Assembly (NCBI GenBank): GCA_002368715.1
Contig: DFEO01000048.1
Location: 1-24,519 of the forward strand
Origin: Ruminococcus sp. UBA3800
GTDB taxonomy: Bacteria > Bacillota > Clostridia > Oscillospirales > Ruminococcaceae
Length of the DNA stretch: 24,519 nucleotides
Reading direction: 5' to 3'
Shown here: positions 1 through 7,632 of the stretch, piece after piece
How positions within the stretch are numbered: the first letter of the stretch is position 1
Layout of the letters: each line of letters begins with the position of its first letter
Program-made: the position numbers and the translations under genes
Notes under the pieces: model-generated
Database searches by the model: none
What the model saw: only the letters and a program-made list of their open reading frames with translations
What the model was told of the DNA's origin: nothing

Positions 1-66
1 CTTTGAGGCTATCAAGGCTAAGGTCGCAGAGAAGATGGAGATGTTCGGCTCTGTCGGCAAGGCTTA
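1..66 (+). CDS. 3' end of probable class II fructose-bisphosphate aldolase (partial)
   Basis: Only the last 21 codons are in the window; the reading frame starts at base 2 and stops at TAA 64-66. The visible tail reads FEAIKAKVAEKMEMFGSVGK plus a final Ala. From memory, class II fructose-1,6-bisphosphate aldolases of Bacillota end in a similar pattern (an AIK-x2-V-x2-KM/KI helix followed by FGS-x-GKA), so glycolytic aldolase is the best guess. No catalytic residue is visible, so this rests on a short C-terminal resemblance. A terminator hairpin follows 37 bases after the stop, which fits the end of a transcription unit. Confidence 0.5.
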
Positions 67-102
67 AACCACAGCTTGGAAAAACATTTAAAAAGCTTAA
101 TG

Positions 103-133
103 ACACCTCTGCCGAGTGCGGAGGTGTTGTTTT
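103..133 (+). terminator. Rho-independent terminator between the aldolase end and queT
   Basis: A ten-pair stem (103-112 with 118-127, one T-G wobble) encloses a five-base loop, followed by a T-rich tail TTGTTTT at 127-133. The queT start codon lies only 20 bases beyond the T-tract, leaving no room for a promoter, so queT is either read through from upstream or the hairpin acts as a partial attenuator. Confidence 0.8.
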
Positions 134-152
134 GTGACGGCGGTGAAAAGGT

Positions 153-665
153 ATGAAGATAAGCAGCAAAACAATAGCCGGGATAGGTGTGTCGGCAGCA
201 CTGTATGTGGCACTGACTCTTTTATGCGCTCCTCTTTCTTATGGACAGGTGCAGTTTCGTTTTTCGGAAATGATGATCCTCCTTTGCTATTTCTCGAAGG
301 ATCATATCGTGTCGATGACACTGGGTTGTGTGATAGTTAATCTGTTCAGCCCTCTTGGACTGGCGGATGTGCTTTTCGGGACAAGTGCCACACTTGCGGC
401 GGCGGTCCTGATCTATCTTACAAGAAGGAAGCTGCCGCTGGCTGCGGTATCGCTGTTTCCTGTTGTCACAAACGGTCTTATCGTCGGCGCCGAGCTGACG
501 GTCATTTTCGCAGAGGCACCGTTCTGGGTCAATGCCGGATTTGTAGCGTTGGGAGAATTCGTGTGTGTCACGGTTGTGGGTGTTATTACTATGAGACTCC
601 TCATGAAAAGCAGTGCGTTTATGGGTCTTGTCAGCGATGAAAAAACTGTCGGAAAAGAGCAATAA
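153..665 (+). CDS. queT: QueT family queuosine-precursor transporter
   Basis: A 170-residue, very hydrophobic protein with about five predicted membrane helices and a short polar tail. The N-terminal part, with helix 1 around residues 8-28, the QVQFRFSEMM segment at about 33-42 and the GLADVLFGT segment near residue 70, matches the QueT (COG4708) family. These are small integral membrane proteins predicted to import queuosine precursors such as preQ1, probably as the substrate-binding S component of an ECF transporter. The family is often preceded by a preQ1 riboswitch, but I find no convincing preQ1-I aptamer in 67-152. The start at 153 is preceded by a weak purine-rich site (GAAAAGG) right behind the terminator hairpin, so expression probably depends on readthrough. 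The specific substrate is inferred from the family. Confidence 0.8.
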   Translation: MKISSKTIAGIGVSAALYVALTLLCAPLSYGQVQFRFSEMMILLCYFSKDHIVSMTLGCVIVNLFSPLGLADVLFGTSATLAAAVLIYLTRRKLPLAAVSLFPVVTNGLIVGAELTVIFAEAPFWVNAGFVALGEFVCVTVVGVITMRLLMKSSAFMGLVSDEKTVGKEQ

Positions 666-681
666 TTTGTAGGTTGTGCTA

Positions 682-710
682 TTGACAGGAATGGATGAAT
701 AGTATATAAT
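682..710 (+). promoter_or_regulatory. Perfect-consensus sigma-A promoter of the WG-repeat lipoprotein
   Basis: TTGACA at 682-687 and TATAAT at 705-710 are separated by exactly 17 bases, a full match to the vegetative consensus. Transcription should begin near 717, giving a leader of about 75 bases that ends in the AGGAGG site at 781-786 before ATG 792. Such a perfect promoter suggests strong, possibly constitutive expression. Confidence 0.9.
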
Positions 711-791
711 AACTGTGTATGAGTCGTCGGTAACAGATAGATAAAGACGGCTGACAAGAAGAAAGAAGACAAAAACAAACAGGAGGATATT

Positions 792-2120
792 ATGAACAGG
801 ATAGTTTGTTCTGCAATGGCTGCTGTCGTGGCGCTTGGGATACTGGCGGGCTGTTCCAACCCTTTTTCAAAGAAAAAGGATGACGATGATACGATCTCGG
901 GTTATTCCTATACGGCCGACGAAAATGTTAAGGAGCAGGCATACAGCTGGATGATAAAGCCGTCGATAGATGCGGACAATATCATCACCTTTGATGCGAG
1001 CCAGGTGGACCCCGACAATCAGAAGAGCACGATGTGCGAGAACTATTCGGTGATAGTAATAAACGGCAAATACGGTCTTATCGACTACGATGCGAACATC
1101 ATTGTCCAGCCTGAGTATGACGGATATTATTCCTGCTGGTGCGGACAGATAGTTCTTTACAGCGAGGTCGAGACCGATTATTTCGAGTATTGCACGCTGG
1201 ATGACGAGAACAAGGTCATAGATTATGTTCCCGACCACGAGGACAAGGCACCGAGGTATTTCTGGAACGAAGACGAGGGCCAGGTCTATGTCATGTATCC
1301 GGATGATGACTATGCCGAAAAGTATGACGGAAAGAGGACCGTTGTTGTGGCAAAGGCAAGCTTTTCGGATGCCGGAGGCGGAGATGTTGAAGTCACTGCC
1401 GATGAGGAGCCGCTTTACGGACTTGCCAAGAAGGATGAGCTGATAATAGAACCCAAGTATAAGGATTTTTATGCGCCTGCTTTCAAGGGCGCAGGAAAGA
1501 CTATGATAGCATTTGAGGATCAGAACGGCAAGTGGGGTTATGTCGGTTCGGACGGAAAGGTGATAGTTGATTTCAAGTGCGGCCCTGACCTTAACGCCTA
1601 TTGCGGAGATGTGATAGACGACATTGAAAAGAGCCACCCCTACCTTTTCTCGGCAGATTATGTTCCCGTTCTGGTGGATTCTTTCTACGGCTATTACAGC
1701 AGCGATGGCGAGTGTGTGGTAACTCCGGGAGAGTTCGAGCAGGCAAGACCCACTCACAACGGCAGAGCCTGGGTGCGCTCGGGCGGACTGTGGGGAGTTA
1801 TCAACCTTGGTGAATATGTGGAGCCGCCTGTGACGACCACTACGACCACCACGACCACCACTACGACCACATATTCCTGGACCACCGAGGAGACCACCAC
1901 CAGTGAGGAGCAGACAACTACTGCGGCTCCCGTTGTATCGGTAACGGATACGACACCGGTCGTGAGCGACCCTGTGGCACCTGTTGACACTGCTGAACCT
2001 TTGACACCTGTGGATCCTGTTGAACCGGCAGAGCCTGTCGATCCGCTGACACCTGTTGATCCTGTGGAGCCTGTCGATCCTGTCGTTCCCGTTGATCCTG
2101 TGGATCCGGTCGTACAGTGA
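792..2120 (+). CDS. WG-repeat lipoprotein with Thr tract and Pro-Val-Asp C-terminal tail
   Basis: A 442-residue exported lipoprotein. Residues 1-20 form a signal peptide and ILAGC at 17-21 is a lipobox, so Cys21 should be acylated and the protein held on the outer face of the membrane. The body carries WG-type beta repeats, best seen at [10 protein letters not shown] (about 91-100), [15 protein letters not shown] (about 245-259) and GLWGVINL (about 332-339), with a poorer copy near 209-223. Residues 348-360 are thirteen consecutive threonines, followed by a Thr/Glu-rich spacer and, from about 392 to the end, a low-complexity tail of Pro-Val-Asp and Pro-Val-Glu units. There is no LPXTG, SLH or dockerin after this linker-like tail, which is odd because such linkers usually connect to a further domain. 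WG repeats are common in ruminococcal surface proteins and have no single known function. A perfect promoter precedes the gene and a strong terminator follows it, so it is a single-gene unit. Confidence 0.85.
   Translation: MNRIVCSAMAAVVALGILAGCSNPFSKKKDDDDTISGYSYTADENVKEQAYSWMIKPSIDADNIITFDASQVDPDNQKSTMCENYSVIVINGKYGLIDYDANIIVQPEYDGYYSCWCGQIVLYSEVETDYFEYCTLDDENKVIDYVPDHEDKAPRYFWNEDEGQVYVMYPDDDYAEKYDGKRTVVVAKASFSDAGGGDVEVTADEEPLYGLAKKDELIIEPKYKDFYAPAFKGAGKTMIAFEDQNGKWGYVGSDGKVIVDFKCGPDLNAYCGDVIDDIEKSHPYLFSADYVPVLVDSFYGYYSSDGECVVTPGEFEQARPTHNGRAWVRSGGLWGVINLGEYVEPPVTTTTTTTTTTTTTYSWTTEETTTSEEQTTTAAPVVSVTDTTPVVSDPVAPVDTAEPLTPVDPVEPAEPVDPLTPVDPVEPVDPVVPVDPVDPVVQ
1833..1871 (+). repeat. In-frame Thr-codon repeat tract
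   Basis: Thirteen consecutive ACN codons form an imperfect tandem array of the nine-base unit ACG ACC ACY. It encodes the polythreonine part of the lipoprotein linker. Because the unit length is a multiple of three, slippage would change linker length without a frameshift. Confidence 0.85.
1969..2117 (+). repeat. Degenerate tandem repeat encoding Pro-Val-Asp/Pro-Val-Glu units
   Basis: The end of the lipoprotein gene is a degenerate array of 9- to 18-base units based on CCTGTKGAY, for example CCTGTTGAT and CCTGTGGAG, encoding [14 protein letters not shown] units rich in acidic residues. It is a low-complexity protein linker, not a CRISPR or an RNA element: unit spacing is irregular, the phase follows the codons, and there are no spacers. 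Confidence 0.8.
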
Positions 2121-2156
2121 TGTCAGACACCGTGAGGATGAAAATAAGTTATTTCA

Positions 2157-2197
2157 AAGACACTTCTGTTCATTGAAACAGAGGTGTCTTTTGTTTT
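2157..2197 (+). terminator. Rho-independent terminator of the WG-repeat lipoprotein gene
   Basis: A 14-pair stem (2157-2170 with 2177-2190, a single T-G wobble) with a six-base loop is followed by TTTTGTTTT. It begins 37 bases after the stop codon and separates the lipoprotein from the promoter of pepF. Confidence 0.93.
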
Positions 2198-2206
2198 GGG
2201 ATATAC

Positions 2207-2235
2207 TTTACTTTTTTGTTATTTTGGGTTATAAT
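2207..2235 (+). promoter_or_regulatory. Sigma-A promoter of the pepF-sulP operon
   Basis: TTTACT at 2207-2212 and a perfect TATAAT at 2230-2235 are 17 bases apart. Transcription should start near 2242, which places the upstream in-frame ATG at 2216 outside the transcript and supports the start at 2279. Confidence 0.8.
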
Positions 2236-2278
2236 AGTAGTGTACTTTATAGTTTCACAGATAGAAAGGTTGATATTT

Positions 2279-4078
2279 ATGAGCGAAGAAAGAATACCAA
2301 AGAGAGATGAGGTGCCCGAGCAGTTCAAGTGGCGCCTTGAGGATATTTATGAGAGCGATGAAAAATGGAAGGAGGACCTGGAAAGGTTCAAAGCTTCGGC
2401 CGAAAAGGTGAAGGACTTTAAGGGCCGCCTTTGTACCGACCCTGCCGCACTGCTTGAATACTGCCGTCTGTCAGACGATATCGACGTGCTTGTGGACAGC
2501 CTTGCAAACTATGCGCAGCGCCGTGCCGACGAGGACACCGCAAACACCTATTATCAGGAGCTTATGGGACAGCTGATGAGCGTCTATGTTGACTTCTCGT
2601 CCGCAAGCAGCTTTATAACCCCCGAGATAATGTCGGTAGACGATGAGACTTTTGAGGGATTTTATAAGGCACAGCCGGATCTGGAGCTTTACAGACTGGC
2701 CTTTGACAGGATAAGAAGAAAGAAGGAGCATATCCTTTCCGAGGAAGCCGAGCGTGTTATGGCGCTGGCGGGAGATGTGACAGGTGTTCCCGAGAACGTG
2801 TTCTCTATGTTCTCCGATGCCGACCTGAAATATCCCGATGCCGCCGACAAGGACGGCAAGCTGCATCAGGTGACCGACGGAAGCTATGTGCCTCTTATGC
2901 AGTCACCTGACAGGGTGCTGAGAAAGAACGCCTTTGAGTCGCTCTACCACACCTATGACAAGTTCAAGAACACAGTTGCTGCCACGCTTTCGGGACAGAC
3001 AAAGGCTGTCAATTTCCGTTCCAAGGCAAGAAACTATAACAGCGCCCTTGAAGCGGCTCTGGATTCAAACGAGATACCCACCGAGGTCTATACGAACCTT
3101 ATCTCTGCGGTACACGAGAATATGCACTATATGTATGACTATGTGAAGCTGAGAAAGGAGCTGCTCGGAGTAGATGAGCTGCATTTTTATGACCTTTATA
3201 CACCCGTGGTGGCGGATGTGGATATGAAGATAACCTTCGAGGAGGCCAAGCAGACCGTTTTAAAGGCGCTGGAGCCAATGGGCGAGGACTATATAAAGAT
3301 CATAAAAGAGGGCTTTGAAAACCGTTGGATAGATGTTTATGAAAACGAGGGCAAGACAAGCGGAGCTTATTCCGCAGGCGCAAGGGTCCACCCCTATGTG
3401 CTGCTAAACCACAAGGACACCCTCAACTGTATGTTCACCCTTATCCACGAAATGGGTCACTCTGTTCATTCCTACCTTTCAAACAAGACCCAGCCCGTTG
3501 CCTATGCCGATTATTCTATCTTTGTGGCAGAGGTGGCTTCGACCTGCAATGAGGCACTGCTTATGCAGTATCTGCTGAAAAACACCGAGGACAAAAAGCA
3601 GAAGGCTTATCTTATAAACTATTTTCTCGAGCAGTTCAGAACGACGCTTTACAGGCAGACGATGTTTGCGGAGTTTGAATTGAAGATAAATGAGATGACC
3701 GCAAACGGTGAGGCGCTCACTGCTGAGAATATGAGCAAGATCTACGGCGAGCTCAACAGGCTTTACTTCGGTGACGGGATAGTCCTTGATGATGAGATAA
3801 AGCTTGAATGGGCAAGGATACCTCATTTTTACTATAACTTCTATGTTTATCAGTATGCTACGGGATACAGCGCAGCGATAGCTCTTTCACAGAGGATACT
3901 CAGAGAGGGAGATGCGGCTGTCAGAGACTATATCGGTTTTCTCAGCGGCGGCTGCTCGAAGGATCCTATATCGCTTCTGCGCGGAGCAGGCGTTGACATG
4001 GCATCTACCGAGCCTATCACGCAGGCGCTTGCACTGTTCGGTGAGCTTATTGAGCAGATGAAAGAACTGATGAGATAA
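2279..4078 (+). CDS. pepF: Oligoendopeptidase F (M3 family zinc metallopeptidase)
   Basis: A 599-residue cytoplasmic zinc peptidase of family M3B that cleaves short peptides. The zinc site is HEMGH at residues 390-394, with the likely third ligand Glu418 in FVAEVAST, the usual M3 spacing. The N-terminal region (EQFKWRLEDIYESDEKW at about 14-30) is the typical opening of PepF proteins, and total length matches the family (about 600). An in-frame ATG at 2216 would add 21 hydrophobic residues but lies upstream of the promoter -10 box; ATG 2279 has a GAAAGG site nine bases upstream and gives the family N-terminus. sulP begins ten bases after the stop, so the two are co-transcribed. The functional link between a peptidase and an anion transporter is not obvious; it may simply be shared expression. 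Confidence 0.93.
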   Translation: MSEERIPKRDEVPEQFKWRLEDIYESDEKWKEDLERFKASAEKVKDFKGRLCTDPAALLEYCRLSDDIDVLVDSLANYAQRRADEDTANTYYQELMGQLMSVYVDFSSASSFITPEIMSVDDETFEGFYKAQPDLELYRLAFDRIRRKKEHILSEEAERVMALAGDVTGVPENVFSMFSDADLKYPDAADKDGKLHQVTDGSYVPLMQSPDRVLRKNAFESLYHTYDKFKNTVAATLSGQTKAVNFRSKARNYNSALEAALDSNEIPTEVYTNLISAVHENMHYMYDYVKLRKELLGVDELHFYDLYTPVVADVDMKITFEEAKQTVLKALEPMGEDYIKIIKEGFENRWIDVYENEGKTSGAYSAGARVHPYVLLNHKDTLNCMFTLIHEMGHSVHSYLSNKTQPVAYADYSIFVAEVASTCNEALLMQYLLKNTEDKKQKAYLINYFLEQFRTTLYRQTMFAEFELKINEMTANGEALTAENMSKIYGELNRLYFGDGIVLDDEIKLEWARIPHFYYNFYVYQYATGYSAAIALSQRILREGDAAVRDYIGFLSGGCSKDPISLLRGAGVDMASTEPITQALALFGELIEQMKELMR

Positions 4079-4087
4079 GGAAAAACT

Positions 4088-6274
4088 ATGACAGGTTTTA
4101 AGGCAGGCGAAAAAAAGCTGACAGCGCCCCGTGCTGTCGGTGATATACTGATCGGAGCCATCATCGCTCTGGTCTCCATACCGATCTCTATGGGCTATAC
4201 CCAGATCACAGGGCTGCCTGCGGTCTATGGCCTGTATGGGTCTGTGCTTCCTATTTTCATTTTTGCCCTGTTTTCCAGCTCTCCGCAGTTTATTTTCGGC
4301 ATAGACGCAGCCCCCTGTGCGCTTGTGGGCGCATTTCTTGCCGAGGAGGGCATAGCTCTCGGGACCAAGCAGGCCGTAAAAACGGTCCCTGTGATAACGC
4401 TGGTCACGGCGCTGTGCCTGCTGATATTTTATATCTTCAAAGCTGACAGGCTGATATATTATGTTTCGACGCCTGTTATGGGCGGCTTTATCAGCGGCAT
4501 ATCTTCAACGATAATCCTGATGCAGATCCCGAAGCTTTACGGTGCTGATGCAGGCACGGGCGAGCTTGTGCAGCTGGTGAGCCATATAGCCGGGACCGTG
4601 ACAGAAAGCAGCGCAACGGCTGTCCTGCTGGGAGTTTCGGCGCTTGTACTGCTGGTCGTTTCAAGAAGGCTGATACCCAAGTTTCCTATGTCGGTAGCTG
4701 TTATGGCAGGGGGCATAGCGCTCGAAAAATTTGCAGGGCTCTCGGGCAGGGGAGTCAGGATGCTGGGCGATGTCGAGAAGGGACTGCCGAAGTTCATCCT
4801 GCCAGATCTTGCCGCTGTGGATATCCCTGCGGTGCTGAGAGTGAGCCTGACGGTCGCTCTGGTCATAATGACAGAAACGCTTCTGGCTTCAAACAGCGTT
4901 GCCGCAAAAAACGGTTACCGTCTGCAGCCGAGACGTGAGATACTTACATACTCGCTTGCAAACTTTGCCGCAGCATTCACAGGCTGCACACCGGCAAACG
5001 GCAGCGTTTCACGTTCTTCGATGAACACACAGTTCGGAGGCAGGACAAAGCTTGTGTCCTTTACAGCCGCCGCTATGATGTGCGTTATCCTTTTGTTTTT
5101 CACTCCATTCATAAAGCTTATGCCTGTTCCTGTTTTGACAGCCATTGTCATTTCGGCGCTGCTGTCAACTATCGAGCTCGATCTTGCGGCAAGGCTGTGG
5201 AAAAGCGATAAAAAGGAGCTCGTCAGCTTTGTGGGCGCTTTCCTGGGCGTTCTTATCCTGGGAACAGTGTTCGGCGTTCTGATCGGCGTTATCTTTTCCT
5301 TTGCCGAGGTCATCTCGAAGACCACCAACCCCAAGCGTTCTTTTCTCGGGGTCATCCCCGGCCACGAAGGCTTTCACAGCCTTGAACGAAACACCAATGC
5401 GATACCGCTCAGGAACGCTGTTATCTATCGCTTTTCGAGCAATCTGTATTTTGCGAATGTGAGTATGTTCACAAACGAGATAACCTCGGCTGTGAACAGT
5501 GACACAAGGGCTGTCATCGTTGATGCGGGAGCGATATGCTCGATAGACCTGACAGCTGCGACGGCGGTCGCAGAGCTGAGAAATAAGCTTGAAGCTAACG
5601 GCACAGCGCTGTATTTCACCTGTCAGATAGCAGAGCTCAATGACCGTTTCAGAGCGCTCGGCCTTAATGATATGATAGAGCAGGGCAGATGCCGAAGGTC
5701 GATAGCGGCTGCACTTGACGATGCAGGGCTTGGGAGCGAGGGTCATTACGAGCTTGAAAGGGAGCCGGTCTTTGCACAGGCGGAGTCGGGCAACCTGAGC
5801 AGGCCTGAGCTGGAATGGGCGTTTGGCAAGGATGCCGACAGAGAGATCGAGCTGCTTACCGAGAGGAGCATTTCAAGCATACCGAGCGAAGCTTCGCCCG
5901 AAAAGATCGACAAGGACATCACAAGAACGATCAACATCTGGAAGGATCTCAGCCCCACCGACCGTGTGGATATGCTCCACCACCTTATAGGACATTCAGC
6001 GGAGATATCGAAAAAGCTTGGAATGGAGAGCGCCAAGGTGGATGAGGCTATCGCCGCCAGAAAGATAAGGCTGATCCTTGCGGTGAACAAGGGGGGCGCC
6101 CAGTCTTGGGACGCTATGAAAAAGCTCAGCGAAAAGTATGAAAAGCGCCTTGGAAAAAACTCGCCCGAGCGGCTGGAGCAGATATACATCGCAAGAGAGC
6201 GTGCGATCTCAAAGCTTGATGATGCTGACAAGGCGATCGTCAGAAGGTTTTATGGGATAAAAAAAGAGGTGTGA
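4088..6274 (+). CDS. SulP-family anion transporter with STAS domain and an extra C-terminal region
   Basis: A 728-residue membrane protein. Residues about 15-415 are the SulP (SLC26-like) transporter core, recognisable from SMGYTQITGLPAVYGLYGS near residues 34-52 and the SSSPQFIFGIDAAP segment near 63-76. Residues about 438-545 are a cytoplasmic STAS domain (VIVDAGAICSIDLTAA), in which the usual Asp-Ser-Ser of the loop is Asp-Leu-Thr. The family moves sulfate, bicarbonate or other anions with protons or sodium; the substrate here cannot be read from sequence. Unusually, about 180 further residues follow STAS: charged, helical and soluble-looking, without a motif I recognise. Typical bacterial SulP proteins of 550-600 residues end at the STAS domain. 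The start at 4088 has an AAGGAA site and follows pepF by nine bases. The stop codon lies inside the terminator stem. Confidence 0.87.
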   Translation: MTGFKAGEKKLTAPRAVGDILIGAIIALVSIPISMGYTQITGLPAVYGLYGSVLPIFIFALFSSSPQFIFGIDAAPCALVGAFLAEEGIALGTKQAVKTVPVITLVTALCLLIFYIFKADRLIYYVSTPVMGGFISGISSTIILMQIPKLYGADAGTGELVQLVSHIAGTVTESSATAVLLGVSALVLLVVSRRLIPKFPMSVAVMAGGIALEKFAGLSGRGVRMLGDVEKGLPKFILPDLAAVDIPAVLRVSLTVALVIMTETLLASNSVAAKNGYRLQPRREILTYSLANFAAAFTGCTPANGSVSRSSMNTQFGGRTKLVSFTAAAMMCVILLFFTPFIKLMPVPVLTAIVISALLSTIELDLAARLWKSDKKELVSFVGAFLGVLILGTVFGVLIGVIFSFAEVISKTTNPKRSFLGVIPGHEGFHSLERNTNAIPLRNAVIYRFSSNLYFANVSMFTNEITSAVNSDTRAVIVDAGAICSIDLTAATAVAELRNKLEANGTALYFTCQIAELNDRFRALGLNDMIEQGRCRRSIAAALDDAGLGSEGHYELEREPVFAQAESGNLSRPELEWAFGKDADREIELLTERSISSIPSEASPEKIDKDITRTINIWKDLSPTDRVDMLHHLIGHSAEISKKLGMESAKVDEAIAARKIRLILAVNKGGAQSWDAMKKLSEKYEKRLGKNSPERLEQIYIARERAISKLDDADKAIVRRFYGIKKEV

Positions 6275-6298
6275 CCTTTTGGGGTCATACCTCTTTTT
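6263..6298. terminator. Bidirectional terminator shared by sulP and the nitroreductase operon
   Basis: A 14-pair stem (6263-6276 with 6283-6296, one G-T wobble) has a run of T on the plus side (6294-6298) and a run of A on the other side (6259-6265) that reads as a T-tract on the minus strand. It includes the sulP stop codon at 6272-6274 and lies seven bases from the nitroreductase stop, so it can end both convergent transcripts. Confidence 0.92.
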
Positions 6299-6304
6299 GT
6301 GTGC

Positions 6305-6850
6305 TCAGGGAATAAATGTCAGATACTCCGAAACGTCTTTTCTCACGGGCTCTCTCGGGGGCTGGTCTGCATAGCCGATCGCTATGAGCGCCGAGACCAC
6401 ACGGCTTTCATCAAGCCTGATAAGCTCTGCGGTCTTTTCGTCACTGAAGATGCCCATTATAACACTTGCCACACCAAAGTTGTAGGCTGTTGTCGTAAAT
6501 GCCTCGGCAGCTATACCTGCGTCGAACATCTGCCACTCGTTTCCCTTGTTTGTGGAAAAAGAGCCGTCAGGCTCATAGCCGCAGATGCCCTTGACCGAGG
6601 TGAGAACTATAAGCGTCTGACAGGAGCGTATGATGCTGCGGTTGTGCTCTCTGCCCATAGTGGCTTCGTCGGCGATCCTGTCGATAAGCGCTCTGTCCTC
6701 AACAGCCACATAGCGTGGGGTCTGTGAGTTTTTCCAGGTGGGCGCAAACCTTGCCGCTTCAACTATCTTTTCAAGTGTTTCACGGCTCACCCTTTCGTCA
6801 GTGAATTTTCTTATGCTTCTTCTGCCCTTCATCGCTTCAAGATATTCCAT
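6305..6850 (-). CDS. Nitroreductase-family FMN oxidoreductase
   Basis: A 181-residue flavoprotein. RRSIRKFTDERVSRE at residues 10-24 is the classic nitroreductase opening, where the first arginines contact the FMN phosphate; AARFAPTWKNSQTPRYVAV (about 32-50) is the APTWxNxQ-type segment of the family, and SVIMGIFSD near 130 is the second FMN-contact region. Such enzymes use NAD(P)H to reduce nitro compounds, quinones or flavins; the natural substrate is unknown. The length is typical of the short homodimeric type. It is the last gene of a tight minus-strand operon: its AAAGGAG site overlaps the stop region of the YjbR-EVE gene, with a 14-base gap. Confidence 0.88.
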   Translation of the reverse strand: MEYLEAMKGRRSIRKFTDERVSRETLEKIVEAARFAPTWKNSQTPRYVAVEDRALIDRIADEATMGREHNRSIIRSCQTLIVLTSVKGICGYEPDGSFSTNKGNEWQMFDAGIAAEAFTTTAYNFGVASVIMGIFSDEKTAELIRLDESRVVSALIAIGYADQPPREPVRKDVSEYLTFIP

Positions 6851-6864
6851 ACAAAAAGCTCCTT

Positions 6865-7632
6865 TCAGTTACCCTCGTTCTCATAGTCTTCTATTGCCTT
6901 GACAAGCTCCATAGGAATGCTCCGTGGTCCTCTCACCGCATTCACACCGTACTCCTTCAGCCTGGCAAAAGTGAACACGCTCTCGTCGTAGCGCCTGACA
7001 AAGCGCATAAAGACCGCTTTGTTCCGCCCCTTTGTCTCGTGCTCCAGTATCTCCGCCTTGTCGATATGGAACTTGTATTTTATTGCCGAGGTTGGTGCGG
7101 TGACATAAAGATATACAGTGTCCCCCTGAGAAAAGTTATAGCGCTGGTGCCATTCAAGCGGTTTGTCGGGCGAGCGCTCTATCGCTTCCTCGATGTCGTA
7201 ATAGTCGTTGTTTATGGGAACTATCCAGTAAGGGGTCCGCATTACAGGGCGTGTCTTTTGTCGGGGCGCACCCAGCTGACAGCTCATATCAAGCAGCATC
7301 ATTATCTCCTCGGTGGGAACGGTCCCGTCGAGCAGGACGGTTATCCAGTTTTTCTTGTTCATATGATAAGCCGGATAAATGCCCTCATTGGTAAGCATGG
7401 AGCCTGTCATCAGCGGGTCGCATTTAAGGTCTATCACAAAGACCTCTCCCGAGGGCCCCATAATTATCTTTTCTTTTTTTACCTTCATTATCACAGCGAA
7501 CCATTTGCCTGTGTCCTGTCTGCGAAAAACACAGCTGTAAGGGTCTCTTGCCCACAAAAACTCAGGCTTTACGCCAAAGACCCGTTCGGCATTTTCAAAC
7601 ACCTCGTCACGCTGCTTCGTTAAATTTTCCAT
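6865..7632 (-). CDS. YjbR/MmcQ domain fused to an EVE-like (PUA-fold) domain
   Basis: A 255-residue protein with two parts. Residues about 10-118 fit the MmcQ/YjbR family (CyaY-like fold, often called DNA-binding): KWFAVIMKVKKEKI, VIDLKCDP near 67-73 and AYHMNKKNWITVLLDG at 88-103 are its hallmark segments. From about 134 a second part begins with YWIVPINN, followed by a GDTVYLYVTAP segment near 168-178, which resembles the EVE domain, a PUA-like fold linked in the literature to recognition of modified bases. The start codon directly abuts the stop of the phosphatase gene and an AACGA-rich stretch precedes it, suggesting translational coupling. Family membership of the first half is clear; the EVE call is by motif pattern. 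No role in modified-base biology is shown by the neighbours, which are a phosphatase and a nitroreductase. Confidence 0.75.
   Translation of the reverse strand: MENLTKQRDEVFENAERVFGVKPEFLWARDPYSCVFRRQDTGKWFAVIMKVKKEKIIMGPSGEVFVIDLKCDPLMTGSMLTNEGIYPAYHMNKKNWITVLLDGTVPTEEIMMLLDMSCQLGAPRQKTRPVMRTPYWIVPINNDYYDIEEAIERSPDKPLEWHQRYNFSQGDTVYLYVTAPTSAIKYKFHIDKAEILEHETKGRNKAVFMRFVRRYDESVFTFARLKEYGVNAVRGPRSIPMELVKAIEDYENEGN

Noticed and set aside
67..152. preQ1 riboswitch ahead of queT
   Set aside because: The stretch has a terminator hairpin and an A-rich segment, but I cannot find the conserved preQ1-I loop and tail pattern or a credible type II or III layout.
867..1757. Long minus-strand frame of 296 codons inside the lipoprotein gene
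   Set aside because: It mirrors the plus-strand gene, has no ribosome binding site or promoter, and its sequence has no recognisable domain; the plus-strand gene has signal peptide, WG repeats and a perfect promoter.
1969..2117. CRISPR-like array
   Set aside because: The repeats are codon-phased, contiguous and lack unique spacers of constant length; they encode a protein tail.
2216..2278. Upstream ATG adding 21 hydrophobic residues to pepF
   Set aside because: It lies before the -10 box of the promoter and has no ribosome binding site; the start at 2279 fits family length and has GAAAGG.
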